A stretch of 53,600 bases of DNA from Rhizoclosmatium globosum (Eukaryota > Chytridiomycota > Chytridiomycetes > Chytridiales > Chytriomycetaceae). The position numbers and the translations under genes are program-made. Within the stretch, counting starts at the first letter, position 1. Each line of letters begins with the position of its first letter. The stretch covers positions 1 through 53,600 of the forward strand of contig MCGO01000243.1 of assembly GCA_002104985.1 (NCBI GenBank), read 5' to 3'. Positions 20,088 to 35,687 of this stretch are shown here, in pieces. Below the pieces are notes generated by a model. The model had not been told where the DNA came from. It ran no database searches and worked only from the letters and a program-made list of their open reading frames with translations.

Positions 20088-21133
20088 ATGTCTCAGGTGT
20101 TTGTGACAGCAGACGTCTATTTGGCGCTATCGACGTATGCACTTGCCACAGGTGCGTACCATGCCTCTATTAAGATTCATATGATCCAAAGTAGATACTA
20201 AATATGGCGGTACACAACAGAGAAAGAGGAGGTGCTTGCAATGCTGATGGGGACCACTTCAGCAGACCAGCAAACTGTCACAGTTTCGCACTGTCTCTTT
20301 TGTCAACGCAAGGACAAGCGACGGGATCGCGTGGTTTGTTTCCCTGTTTTTGATTGGGGGGGTTAATTCAATGGGAAGGGTGGCTGACTCTCTTTCTCTC
20401 AAAAGGAAATCTCTGGTGAACAATTAAGTGCGGCGATTAGTTTTGCGGAGCGGACAGAGACGAGTGTTGTTGGATGGGGTGAGTGTGTGTGGATGGATGG
20501 AGTTGAGGAGGAGTCGGACCTTACGAGAGACTAATAACACCACCAGCCCACTCGCATCCTCATATTACTGTTTTACCATCACACGTGGATCTTCGGTGCC
20601 AGAGAGACCAGCAAATGCTGAGCGAGGCCTTTATTGGTCTCATTCTGAGTGTCTTTAATGACTTTGGGGGCGTACAGCGATGTCAGTTTATTGCATTCAG
20701 AACTGTTGCTGATGGATCTGAATTGATGTGAGTTTCGTTGATTGATTTGATCGTTCGTTGAGCCTTACACACAACCATCACTTTCTACAGAAGAATGGAG
20801 GTCCCTGTGTACATCCAACCTACCAACAAAACAACAGGAATCAAGAGTGCATCTCTTGAGCAATTGTACCGTGTTCCCCAAATCTTTTTGCAGGAGGAGA
20901 AGGAAGCATTTGAGAAAGCGATTCAGAATCAGAATCAGAGCCAGAAGGGAAAGGAAGGGCATGGAGACAAGCTTGTAGCAGCACACTATGGAGGAGTGTA
21001 CATGAGGAACCTGACAAGTGTTCTTGACAAGTTGTGTGTCCCACTTGTTGAGAGTGTATCCTCCAGACACGAACGCAATGTAGCAGAGATTGCACATCTC
21101 AAACACGAGTTGTCACTGTTGCAATCAAAGTAA
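20088..21133 (+). CDS. BRCC3: BRCC36-like K63-specific deubiquitinase (JAMM/MPN+)
   Basis: There are five exons from ATG 20088 to the stop at 21133. MSQVFVTADVYLALSTYALATG opens the MPN domain, with EVLAMLMG supplying the catalytic Glu. The zinc motif reads GWAHSHPHITVLPSHVDLR, that is HxHx7SxxD of active JAMM enzymes; an intron (GT after TGGG, AG before CCCACTC) lies just before the first His. The following FIGLILSVFNDFGG and RCQFIAFR match BRCC36. The C-terminal part (LEQLYRVPQIFLQEEKEAF; ERNVAEIAHLKHELSLLQ) is the helical coiled coil that pairs with the pseudo-DUB partner. In animals the enzyme works in the BRCA1-A and BRISC complexes; the fungal complex is less known. It is 66 bases upstream of MCM4 on the same strand. 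Confidence 0.88.
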
Positions 21134-21199
21134 CATTCAAGTACCTTCAAGTCAAGTCAAGTCAAGTAAAGAAAAGAGTGTGAATAAAAAGATATCCAA

Positions 21200-25094
<3,895 letters not shown>

Positions 25095-25215
25095 GGCGGG
25101 TGTTCGGACTATTTATGGATATTCTTTTTTGTTACGTTGGTTATATGTTTTTTGTTTCAAATATATGGTATATATGGAACTCTATTGTTTATGACATTTT
25201 GTGAAACGATAAAAG

Positions 25216-28200
25216 TTAAAAGATGTTTGAGGCGAGAGTAGAAAAGGTGTCGATGTAAAGAACGTCCACGGAAGACTTGAATTCGTCTGGGATGGAGTTC
25301 CATAAATTGACACTCGCGTTTGCCAACACGATTGTGCGTGCACCAGTTTCAATCGCTTTCAGAATTCTCTCCACCCCTTCCCTGGTTTCCTTCCATGGTG
25401 CGATGACTTTCCCGTTCAACTTAAGGGCACAGAGAACGACAAGGCGTTCTGGTAGTGGAACTGACAAGAGTTCGCTGACAAACGCGAGAGCAGTGGCGGC
25501 AACCAATACTCCATCTGTATTCTCGTCAGTACAGTTGACCAATATCTTTCCAGTTTCTCGCTTGTGCTCCTTTGCCCATCGTTTCGCCACTCCAACTCCC
25601 ATTTCAACCTGCACCGCTTCCTTCAAGTTACATACAACACCGCTTCCTTCCCCAGTTGCCAACACATCGACAGCTTCAAGCCCGTTCCTGCCACCAAACA
25701 CACAAGACCCGATTCCTCCTACACCGTCCCAGAACTCGTCTGTCTCAGTGGACCCTTCAGTTTGTCCAATAACGTAGGAGGTTGTTGATTTCGTGACAAA
25801 TTGGACACATGAGCTTTCCACGATTTGCCAGATACGTTTTTCAACTTCAAGGTATCCGCCTCCAGCCACCCATTCCTCCAAACAGAGGGCTTTGATGGCT
25901 CCCGGAGCCCAAGATACCTTCTCGTCACTGATTCCGACGGATTCCATCACGCGAGGGACAATGATTGTCTGTGCAACGTCGAGAAGCTCCAGCAAAGTCG
26001 GAACAGGAGTTTGAACAGTCACAATATGGGGTTGTCGTAAGAACGGCGCAGGGAGTGGAGTGTTGTCTGTTCCTTCGACTTTGATAAGCACAAAGAGTGT
26101 ATCAGACAAGTCGATAGAAACGTGTAAACAAGGGTCGATGAATTGCTTCGACTGGCTCGACAGTACGTCCAACGTGATTTGCGCAATAGCACCAGCACGG
26201 TCAATCTTGTCAAAGTTTTCAAGGAGCACTAAACGGCCTCCCCCGCTTGCAGCGATTTTGGCAAACAGACTGCTCACGCCACGATCGCCGAGTATTTCGT
26301 ACGCGTCTTTGAGGGACGCCAAGTCGACGGAAAAGACTTCTAAGCCGAGACATTCGGCGAGGAGAAGCGCGACGGGTTTTTTGCCGCTTCCTGCAGGTCC
26401 ACTCAACACAAGTACTTTGGAGTTTGCAGAGAAACTTGCTGGAATCGAGGTTTCAAAGTATTCGCGCTCGCCGGAGGGGCTGGCGAGGAGAAGTGTGCGG
26501 GAGTTGCGGTGGATTGATTTGAAGTAACATGTTGCAACAAAGTCTAGGAGTTGGGTTTTGACGCTTTGGGAGCCGTGGAATTTTGAGTTCCAGTCGCGGC
26601 TGAAGGTTTCAAATCTCGATTTGTAAAATGATTCCTGATGTTCAAGTGTCAGTGCAGTTCATCGTGCGTGCAGGAATTTACCTGGTCCACTGGCTTCAAC
26701 CCGAATTCATCCGAGTCGAACAATTCATCGTCAACATCATCCAGAGTATCTTCAAGAAATTCAACTTCAACTCGCTCTTCAATGGCGTCGGGCTCTGGTT
26801 CGTAATCAACAGCAGCTTCTTGGTAGAATGTTTCCACAGTAGTCGTCACAGTGGTTTGGTAATGTTCTCCATCAATCAATTCATCTGCAACAACCGATTT
26901 TGTCGTATAAGCGGCTCCAACCACTATCTCTGTATCGTATCCAGAAAGTACTGCACAAGATTAAGTCCACGCTGCTGTATCAACACCTCACTTACATGGA
27001 GCTTCTTTGGGAACTTCGTCTCGCGTGACTGACAAAACTACGTCCTCCGTTTCATCGATTTGTGCGTACTTATTGAAATAAACTGAATTGTCGTGATTGA
27101 CGAGCTCTTCAGTATCTTCATCGCCATCGACATCAAAGGTGACTGTTTCTTTGCCGAATCCCACATTAGTTCCATCATTATCGAAAGCTTCTTGATCTGC
27201 ATAAGATTCTTCTGCCATCAATTCCTCTTCGACTCCGTCATTTGAAGCATCAAAGTCAACTTCGCGGCTGCCTTCAGGAACAACCTCAAGAGTTTCAACA
27301 TCAATTCCATCTGTCTCATTTTCTGGAGCAGCGTCATCAACTTGACGCTCAAAAGCGATCGTTTCAGGCGTGTCAGTCGAATCGCCATGTTCATTTTCAA
27401 ACAATACTTCTGCCTGAAGGTGCTCAGTGATGCTTTCAGCTAAGTCTTGGAGAGAGACTTCAACTACTTCTTCCTCTTCCTTTTTCTCAACTTCCTCCAA
27501 CTTCCCATCATCGAGACCATTATCTACAAGCTGCTGATCTTCGTTCTCGGCAGCTGTTGGATCAAGATCGACTTCAGCCCCGATTTCTTCTTCATTCCGT
27601 CCTTCTTGATAAAAGCTGTCAGTTACAAGCTTATCGTCTTGTCCAACACTTTCTCCCACATCATCTTGATCTTCAACATGGCTTACGGTTTTCTCCACAA
27701 GTTCCTCGTTTTGATTTTTACCATCTGCAGCATCATCGTCAATCACAACTTCAGCCTCCGCATCAACTTCTTTGAGATCTGAAATATCCTTATTTGAAGA
27801 ATGAAGCACGGTTTCATCATTTGCATCATCTTGTTCTTCATCTACAACTACCAAATCTTCAACTTCGACTACTTCAGGGTCCATTGGTTGTGCTTCAAAA
27901 GGAATGTGTTCATCGATTACTGGCTCCTCCACCACAACTGTTTCTTGAATATCTTCGACGGTGGTAGTTCGGACAACATCCACTTGAACTTCACCAATAA
28001 TGATTTTTTCCGCAACTAGCTCTTCCTCAGCTACGATTTCTTCCTCTACAATCTCGTGTACATTAGGTAGTTCCCTTGATTCTTGGGTATTAGCGAGATC
28101 CTTGTCTTCCTCCTTCACTGGCACTTCCTCATCAACAATTTCCTCTTCATTTGCCTCATCGTCATCTCCATATCCATAGGCACCGAGTAAATCATCTGCT

Positions 28201-29120
28201 GCATCGTCGTCGTCAGCAATATCCAGCTCTTGGACGGCGGCTAAAAGCTCGGCGTCAACCATGGAAAAGTCAAAGTCACCATTTTCAAGCAATACATTCA
28301 ACATATCCTTATCCCGATTTTCAACAACAGATCGCAATGCGAAATTATCATTCGCATAAATATCGACTCCAGGAACTGTCAAGAGAAAGCGAACCACGTC
28401 GACCTGACCAGAACTTGCAGCATACTGTACAGCTTCATTGTCATTGTTTGTGACATCCACATTCGGCAGAGTCAGCAACCACTGGACCATCTCCAAATAT
28501 CCTCGTCCCGCACACATGACGATATTCTCATTATCTCGTGCGGCAGGATCGCATTTCCCTGTCCCCACCAAAATCCGCGCCACATCCAACTGATTCGTCT
28601 GGCACACATAACACAGAGCCTGGTTATTCAACGCAGCTGGATCGGAACCACCAAACCCATCCAACCCCAAAATATACTCGAGAATGGCAATATTTCCATT
28701 CTGAGCAGCGATTCGAAATGCAAGACTGTCGTCGTTGCTCAAATCGCATTTGCCTTGCTCAACAAGAACTTTGAAAATATCCAAGGAACCAAACTTGGCG
28801 GCTTCGGCGGCGGGATTACCGGCATTGACATCGATGTTGGCTGATGCAACGAGGAGCTTGACTACATCGAGCTTGTAATTTGTTACAGCCTGGAGGAGGG
28901 CTGATGTGGGTTCACTCAATGCAGGGTTTTCGTAGATGCCAATCGATGGCAAGGATGCAAGTGCCTCTGTGCCGATATGTAAGTGTCTCACAGACTCACA
29001 GTGTGATCTAGTCAAGGATCACTACGCACCGGATGAAAGGAGCTCTTGAACACGCTCAAAATTTCCTTGGGCGGATGCGTTGATCAACTGCCATTCGGCG
29101 TCATTCGCAACGAAGCTCAT
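25216..29120 (-). CDS. Ankyrin-repeat, acidic-linker and degenerate Lon (AAA+ and protease fold) fusion protein
   Basis: There are four exons: 29120 to about 29030, about 29007-26999, about 26952-26683 and about 26637-25216. Splice joins are in frame, so this is one product of about 1,300 residues. The N-terminal 260 residues are ankyrin-like repeats (LLQAVTNYKLDVVKLLVA; GRGYLEMVQWLLTL; AASSGQVDVVRFLL). Then come about 500 very acidic residues rich in Glu, Asp and Val. The C-terminal 500 residues follow the Lon order: SVKTQLLDFVATCYF, SGPAGSGKKPVALLLAECLG, LLENFDKID, SSQSKQFIDPCLHV, GYLEVEKRI, and a protease-fold part (DVLATGEGSGVV; DGVLVAATALAFVSELLSVP; TGARTIVLANASVNLWNSIP). Walker A GKT reads GKK, Walker B DE reads EN, and the catalytic Ser of PKDGPSAG is lost. 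It is probably an inactive scaffold or binding protein. Confidence 0.8.
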
Positions 29121-29604
29121 TTAAGGATTATCGAGACACGTTTTGAAAAGCACTCAAATTGCTTCAACACCACCCAAAGTGAATAGAAGGGAATTCACAT
29201 TGCTTATAGTAAGGAATACATGTAATTCCTAGATATATTACTATAAAGCAAGACTTGGTTGTTGTTCAAAAGATGAGTGTTATTCTTCTGGCCTTGACTT
29301 CAAAGCATACGAAGAAATACAGAATAATTTCGCAGGAATTGTCGCTGACTTTTTCGACGTCATTCAACAGTATGGTTGAATCTGATTGGCTGTTGTCCTC
29401 CACATCCTCCGTCCTCCAAAAAAACACATAAATACCAAGGCCATGCATACGAAATCCCGTTTAGAAAAGCAACCTGGCGATGTCGGAGTACCCTGTGCTT
29501 AGCCGTAGCCGATATCGGATAAACTCGGCGTGAGTCACTTTGGTCGCCTCCTTTTTTTGGAAGGGGCTGAGAAAAGAAAAAAACGCAAAAACTTCTTATC
29601 AAAC
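29121..29604. other. Divergent promoter region (Lon-like fusion / cytochrome c)
   Basis: No gene is seen in this 484-base stretch between two divergent starts. It contains a CCAAT box near 29383-29389, annotated separately, and short AT-rich tracts. Confidence 0.6.
29383..29389 (-). promoter_or_regulatory. CCAAT box upstream of cytochrome c (HAP/CBC-type site)
   Basis: The minus strand reads CAGCCAATCAG, a close match to the CCAAT element bound by the Hap2/3/5 (CBC) complex in fungi. It lies about 215 bases upstream of the cytochrome c ATG. Respiratory genes, including yeast CYC1, are classic targets of this complex. The role here is inferred from position only. Confidence 0.4.
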
Positions 29605-30624
29605 ATGGCTGGTGCGTTCACCCTCTTTTCTCGAACCTCAGTTCTCTTTCAGGGTGATATCTTGTGGGTGGGAAGGGGTGTTACGTGTATGGTTCTGGGT
29701 GGGGTTTCTGGTCTGTGAAGGAGGAACTGTCACAACTGATGCTGTCAAAGCCGATATTGACTGTTGCTTGGCTTCAGTACGCGCCTGGACCGGGGTCTTT
29801 ACAGTTTGGGACTATTGGATAGCGATCATAGCACCCTCTCAATCGATTTCGGAGATAATTGTCAGTCAACGTTCAAGAACTGTTTTCACTTTTTATCGCG
29901 GCCTCCCAATCTTATTCCCTGGTGATAGTCGCAATTAACTAACTGACATTATTGACAATAGGTGACGCTGTTAACGGTGCTAAACTCTTCAAGACTCGAT
30001 GTGCTCAGTGCCACGTTGTTGAGGCTGTGAGTGCACTTTCCCTCCTCCCTCAACCCTTCTACAGCTTCCATCTCTTCCTGAGCTACCCTTTCTCTGATTG
30101 ATGCGAGATGGGAGACAATGTCCTTTGTTCAGTGATTCAGTTCGAAAGGCGAAATCGATGAAGTCAAAACAAGATCGCGACAGATATAGATTTGGATATA
30201 TATTGTACCCGCGTAAACGGTCGAGATCTCAGTGAGGCTTCAATCAAAACAGTCTTCTCAAGGCCGCTGTAAGATCAACGAAAAAAGGAAAAAACACGTG
30301 CTCAATTCTTGAACTCACAACCAACATTCCCTTCTTCACTGTTATAATTGACACAGTAGGTTAATATATGAAATACAGGGAGCCCCACACAAGGTCGGAC
30401 CAAACTTGAACGGACTCTTCGGAAAGAAGTCTGGATCCACCGCTGGATACTCATACTCTGACGCCATGAAGAACAAGGTTGTCACCTGGGACGAGAAGCA
30501 GCTCTTTGTCTACCTCGAGAACCCAAAGAAGTTCGTTCCAGGAACCAAGATGGTCTTTGCCGGATTCAAGAAGGAGTCTGACAGAAACGACATCATTGCC
30601 TACTTGAAGGACGCCACCAAGTAA
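29605..30624 (+). CDS. CYC1: Cytochrome c
   Basis: This is the mobile electron carrier between complexes III and IV in the mitochondrial intermembrane space. There are three exons: 29605-29611, 29962-30026 and 30379-30624. Joined, they read [20 protein letters not shown], with the CxxCH haem motif (CAQCH), then [34 protein letters not shown] and [16 protein letters not shown], with the distal Met ligand in TKM. The length of about 105 aa is normal. The first coding exon is only seven bases, so its start could be missed by automatic callers. Both introns are unusually long for this window (about 350 and 352 bases). No signal peptide is expected, because import is by haem trapping. Confidence 0.93.
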
Positions 30625-30838
30625 ATGCGATCCCATGTTTGACTTAACTGGGAGAGTATTCACTTGCATTGCTGTCGTTCTCTTCATTTTCTACTATGTT
30701 TTGAGTTAATCCTATCAGTCTTTTTTCATTTCAATCTAAGGGCGGAGGGTGCAATAAAAAGCGTATAAAACTTACAATTTGTGAGGAGATTGGAAGAGAA
30801 GTAGAGAAATAAAACAACAGATACATACATCCTCGAAA

Positions 30839-31356
30839 ATGTCGGACGACTGCGTGAAGGTACTGGCCTAGCCCTTCAAGAAAGCGATAGCACCACACTA
30901 GGATATTAGCGTATCATTATGGTACAATGAGTTATACGAAGGACATGAACAAAGAGAGCCCTGGGATTCCACCATTCACACAACCACTCCAGCCACCTTC
31001 TAACTTCTCTTAAACAAGCTCATCAGCGCCGATGGTTTCGAGTTTATCATTGACCGTAAATGCGCAATGGCCTCAGGAACAATAAAGAACATGCTTTCAT
31101 CGCCAGGCCAGTTCACTGAAGCCCAGCAGAATGAAGTCACATTCAGAGACATCAAGTAAGCAATCCTGTAATTATTTGCTACTGAATTGTGGAGTCCCTT
31201 ATCGTCTGCAATAGGGCGATTGTGCTGGAGAAGGTGGTCAAGTACCTTTACTACAAAGTACGCTATACGAATACAAAAGATGAAATTCCAGAGTTTCCTA
31301 TTGATGTGGAGGTTGCGTTGGAGCTGTTGATGGCTGCGGATTTCCTGGATTGCTGA
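30839..31356 (+). CDS. ELOC: Elongin C
   Basis: This is a SKP1/BTB-fold adaptor of elongin-cullin ubiquitin ligases and of the elongin transcription factor. The three exons, 30839-30859, 31019-31155 and 31215-31356, join to [80 protein letters not shown] and [13 protein letters not shown]. The ending [10 protein letters not shown] and the length of about 99 residues are diagnostic for elongin C rather than SKP1. Exon 1 is short (21 bases) but the splice sites are good. The gene follows cytochrome c on the same strand, with about 215 bases between. Confidence 0.92.
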
Positions 31357-31505
31357 AGGTTGATGATCAGAGTCAAACCTGCAGGAGTAACAACGTGAAT
31401 AATTGAAATACAACGGCATCTATCTCAGCAAAGCATAAATAGTATTTTAGTTTAATGTCTCTCGTTTCTTTGGTTGAGTTTGTCAGATTTCCTCAAGAAA
31501 GAATA

Positions 31506-34288
31506 ATGATCGCAGCCCAACAACCCTCCGCGTCCACTCAACAACCATCCAACAGCGTAAGCGGCGGTGGAGCTTCAGTTGGCGTGGCTGCAAGCTCTTC
31601 TTCAAAGGAAGCCCGTATCCACGCGAGAAAAGTGAGAATAGAAGCAAATCGCCTTGCGAAAATGAAGCCAGATAAGGCTGATGGTACTGCCTAACGATAT
31701 TCGATATTTCCCATACTTACTTAAAAGTTTCAGACAGCGATATTCGTCGTAAACCAAAAGTGGAAGCAGAAAAGAAGGAAACAGGGAAAGCCCGTGCCCA
31801 AATGTCGGCGAGCAACAAAAAGATTGATTCCATCAAAGTACGATTATTCTCTCGTCGTGATTTAGTTTATATTGATTGATTGAGCCCCGGCACAGCTTTC
31901 TACAACCGAGCTCGTGACAAACATCCGTGTCGGAATTGTAGCCCGAGAATCCCAACGCCGAACAGATGAACTCAAAAAACTCGATAACTGGGACAAGAAG
32001 CGATCTGAAGATGCAACCAAGACTGTTTCAATGAATGAAACCATTTCTTCCCAATGGGATAAGATACTCCTAAACAATAACCCTTATGAGCTCAACGAGT
32101 TGCTTCAGAAGCAGAAAGAGGCTTGTGACTCGTTGATGGCTAGTAAGAATAAGTTGATTAATGAGTATATGGTGGACTTGAAGAGCAAGGACGACGATTA
32201 TGTAAAGGAATTGAAGAGACAAGCTGAGGAAATTGGTGAGTTATTTCCGTTCTAAATATTTTTTTACTAGTGCTAACATTCTCGGTATGATGAGATACTT
32301 TGATTGAAAGAATGGAAGAGCAATACCGAAACCTTCAACTCACTCTCAAAGAAGAACTTGAACACATTGAAAAATCTTTTATTGAAGAGCGCACCGAGCT
32401 CATTGAAAACAATATGAAGGAAATGGAGTCGCTATTTTCTCAAAGGCGTGATAACGAAGGGTAAGCCACCACAATCTGAAGCCGATTTTTGAACACGCTC
32501 CCAGGAAATACCTTGAAGAGCGAGCAGACCGTATCGACGATCACGCAAAACAGCTGGAAGCCCTTCGAGTACGAGACGCCGAAGAATACAACCTCGTCAA
32601 AATCAAACTCGAAACAGATGTCCAAGTCCTCGAACAACAACTCCAACAGGTAATGCAAGATCCCAGCTTGACTCAACCTCTTATCTCACCACTCCAAAAA
32701 AACAACCATCCCTGCCCCTTCCTCAAAACAACAACAGATGCGCGCAACATACCAACTCAACACCGAAAAGCTCGAATACAACTTCCAAGTCCTCAAAAAA
32801 CGCGAAGAAGAGAACGCATCCATCCTCGGCACCCAAAAGCGCAAAATCACGCGTCTCACAGACCACCTCAACCTCCTCAAATCCAAAATGACGAAACAAG
32901 AGCGCGGCTACACGACCGAATACACATCCCTCACCGACGACTACAAACGCATCCTTGAGCAGTACAAAGAGCTCCAGAAGAAGTTCAGGCATTTCCAGGT
33001 TAGTGATGAGGCTACGTATCGTGAGATTTGGGGGATGAATGAGGAGGCTACCGGGGAGTTGATGAGGAAGGTTGTTGCTGCGGATCGGATTATTGTGGAG
33101 CAGCAGCTTGGGATGAAGTGGACGGGTCCGAGTGAGGATTTCTTCAAGACTGTGAATCCGGATGTTTTCAAGTGGCACAAACGTGGCGGGCATGCTGGAG
33201 GTGGTGGTGGGGATTACGATGATGATGATGATATTGTCGCGAGGGTGCTTGTTTCCGGACAGAATGGGTTGGATGCGAATGGGAATGGGGGTACTGGCGG
33301 AGTTGGGGCTGGGGAAAGTCTTGCGGCCAAGTTCAAGGAAACTAAGTTGGGTAATACGGCATCCGCTGGATATAGCAAGACAATGAAGAAGATGCTCGAG
33401 CTGCTCTGTAACGAAGCTGGATTCCTTGTGGAAGAGAAGCTCCAGAAACTGTTGGCACCACTCCACAGAGACGAACAATCCCTCATGAAATTAGATTCCA
33501 TCTTCAAAGCGTTGGGAGTTGAAACTGTTGAGGATATTGAAAAGCTCACGTCGTTCTTTGTTGCGAGAGACGCTTCACCAGAAGTTGCCACAAGCTCAAC
33601 TCAACTGATTCATCCAAACGACGTGATTCGAGCTATTCGTAGATTCGTGGAAGACCATCGCTCAGAAAAGCCACTGAAGCATGGTGGTAAAATTCGATTA
33701 AACGATGAAGAAGATGGAGTTTCTGGTTCGTCTCTTTCATTTGTGATGACTGTAAAATCTCACGACCATGAATAATTAGGCGACGAAAGATCTTATTCAC
33801 AACCAGGATCAGTCTCACATTCCGATTCTGAAGGACCCAAAAAAGGTCCGATTTCGAAATCAAGAAACGACCAACAGAGGCTGTATTGGGAAAGAATGGC
33901 AAATGTAATTGACGACAAGAGTTACCGAGTGTGGACGGTACGTTTTTATGTGACAATGTTAACCGCACATTAGAATTTCGATACTGATACGTCAAAAACT
34001 ATCAAAAACTAGGCTGTGTATGTCGCAATGAAAAAATATAATGCACTCCTGACAGAACGATTCCAACTTACCCAAGAGATTGACGCAGTCCGAACACAAA
34101 GCGATGAGTTGAAGGGATTGTTGCGACAATATATGGCTGCTAAGTAAGTTTTGGATTTTAATCATCTCCTCGTCCTAATGAACATCCAATCCAAAAGAGT
34201 GAACGATGAGTTGCAGATTCCGCCAACTCAGATAATGTGGCACGCTGCTGGAGGAAATGCGAATGCAAGCAACAACCAACTGGCTTGA
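31506..34288 (+). CDS. DRC1: Dynein regulatory complex protein 1 (DRC1/CCDC164)
   Basis: This is a core coiled-coil subunit of the nexin-dynein regulatory complex of motile flagella. Splicing of about nine exons gives the family's conserved segments in order: ARIHARKVRIEANRLAKM, TTELVTNIRVGI, SKNKLINEYMVDLKSKDDDY, LIERMEEQYRNLQLTLKEEL, IKLETDVQVLEQQLQQMRAT, YQLNTEKLEYNFQVLKKREE, SLTDDYKRILEQYKELQKKF and EIWGMNEEATGEL. A Gly/Asp-rich linker near 33190-33310 and the C-terminal domain with GLLRQYMAAKV follow. The ATG at 31506 has the better context; an in-frame ATG at 31455 is an alternative. The gene shows that the organism makes flagellated zoospores and is a strong taxonomic marker here. Confidence 0.92.
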
Positions 34289-34439
34289 AGGTTCTTTTCA
34301 GACTGAAGCCCAAAAAAGAAACCCAGAAATCAAATTTCAATAAACGTTAATGCCTTTTTATTTCAAAATGTCTGAAAAGACGCGATATCGAACATATCGT
34401 TCAAATCAATAGGCAAGTAGCTGTCATCCCATCGACCAG

Positions 34440-35354
34440 TTATATTACATTTTTCAAGAATTTGAAAATTTCATCAATAGCAACGATGGCTGCATGCCCA
34501 TGATCCGAAGTTCCTGATAGATATTTGTCAAGTCAACTACTGGATATACTGCAACTAACCAGCAGAATAAGTCTGAACGCCAACATTATCCAAACCCAAG
34601 TTCTTTCCAAGCTCCTCATCGCTACATTTAAAGTTCACCGCCAATTTCTCAAACACAGGATTTCGGACTCGATGATGCACAGAATCAGCCAACGCCACAC
34701 CTTTCAGCTTCCGTAGCCTATCGTCCACTACACCAACCCCGAGTTCCGCATCACCAGTTTCTGTATACAAACACCACCATAACTGAACGCAACAACACAC
34801 ACAGACTCCGTTACAGCCCCCCTCACAACATATTCCCACACATAGTCCACATGACTGACAGGATCCTCACTACCCCTCACAATCTGCCCCGCCGCCACAC
34901 AATTCTGATTACTATTCAGAATCAAGACAGAGTATCCAGACGCATGGGCCCGGTGCGTGTATTCCAACATTGACCCTTTGAACACGTTTTCGTTGATGGC
35001 AATCTTTCCCGTCCAGTACCCGATGCTCTGGCTACTTCCAGGGAGGAGCAGCAGAAGCGGCCGCGGTTCTTTCAGTGCGTTGCGAGTCATGAGGACGGGA
35101 ATAGTCGGTTCACCCTGTTGTGCATCAATTGGGACAGTGAGGGGAACCATCCCGCACTCGGTTTCAAGGCGATTGAAAATAAGCTGGTTGAGGCAGTCGT
35201 ATACTGTTTCGTAATGTGATTGGTTGAGGGTACGATTCGTTGGGTGGATGTTGTACACGAATGGGGTGCCGTCTAGTTTGACCAGAGTCTCATTATGGAT
35301 CTTGTAGCCGAGTGCTTTGAGGCGATCGGAATACACGGGATTAGGGCTACTCAT
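34440..35354 (-). CDS. ARB2/FAM172-type alpha/beta-hydrolase-fold protein
   Basis: The main exon, 35354-34560, starts MSSPNPVYSDRLKALGYKIH, and a last exon, 34513-34440, gives TSDHGHAAIVAIDEIFKFL. Family marks are LLLLLPGSSQSIGYWTGKIA, LEYTHRAHASGYSVLILN, GSEDPVSHVDYVWEYVV, VVAFSYGGVCIQKL (nucleophile elbow) and KGVALADSVHH. The SAG-TSDHGH join supplies the final His region. The frame changes near 34730, between KLVMRNS and VVDDRLRKLKG. This could be a one-base indel or a 41-base GT-AG intron; the indel is favoured because helix residues would otherwise be lost. Fission yeast Arb2 works with Argonaute in heterochromatin silencing and animal FAM172A binds Ago2, but enzymatic activity is unclear. 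Confidence 0.75.
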
Positions 35355-35687
35355 TGTTGTTGTTTGGATTGTGAGTGAATTTAGACTGGTTTCATTTATA
35401 GCGTCATTATTTTAATGCCAGCATCCCACTTCCAACACATATCAGGAGGACAAGTTTGCTCACAAACTTTTCTCTAGCATTGTCACCTATTGTTACTAAC
35501 CTACCTGTGTGATGGGAATGATCTCTGTTCAAGCATAATTTGCAATTGCATATTTGTTTTTTTAATAATTACTTTTGATCATCTCTCATAACACGCAACA
35601 CTCCCTCAACGCAACCCCCTCCACATCGCATATACCCCCCCAACCAAAAACAAAACCCAAAACCTTTCAAGAAAAGCCCACAAACTT

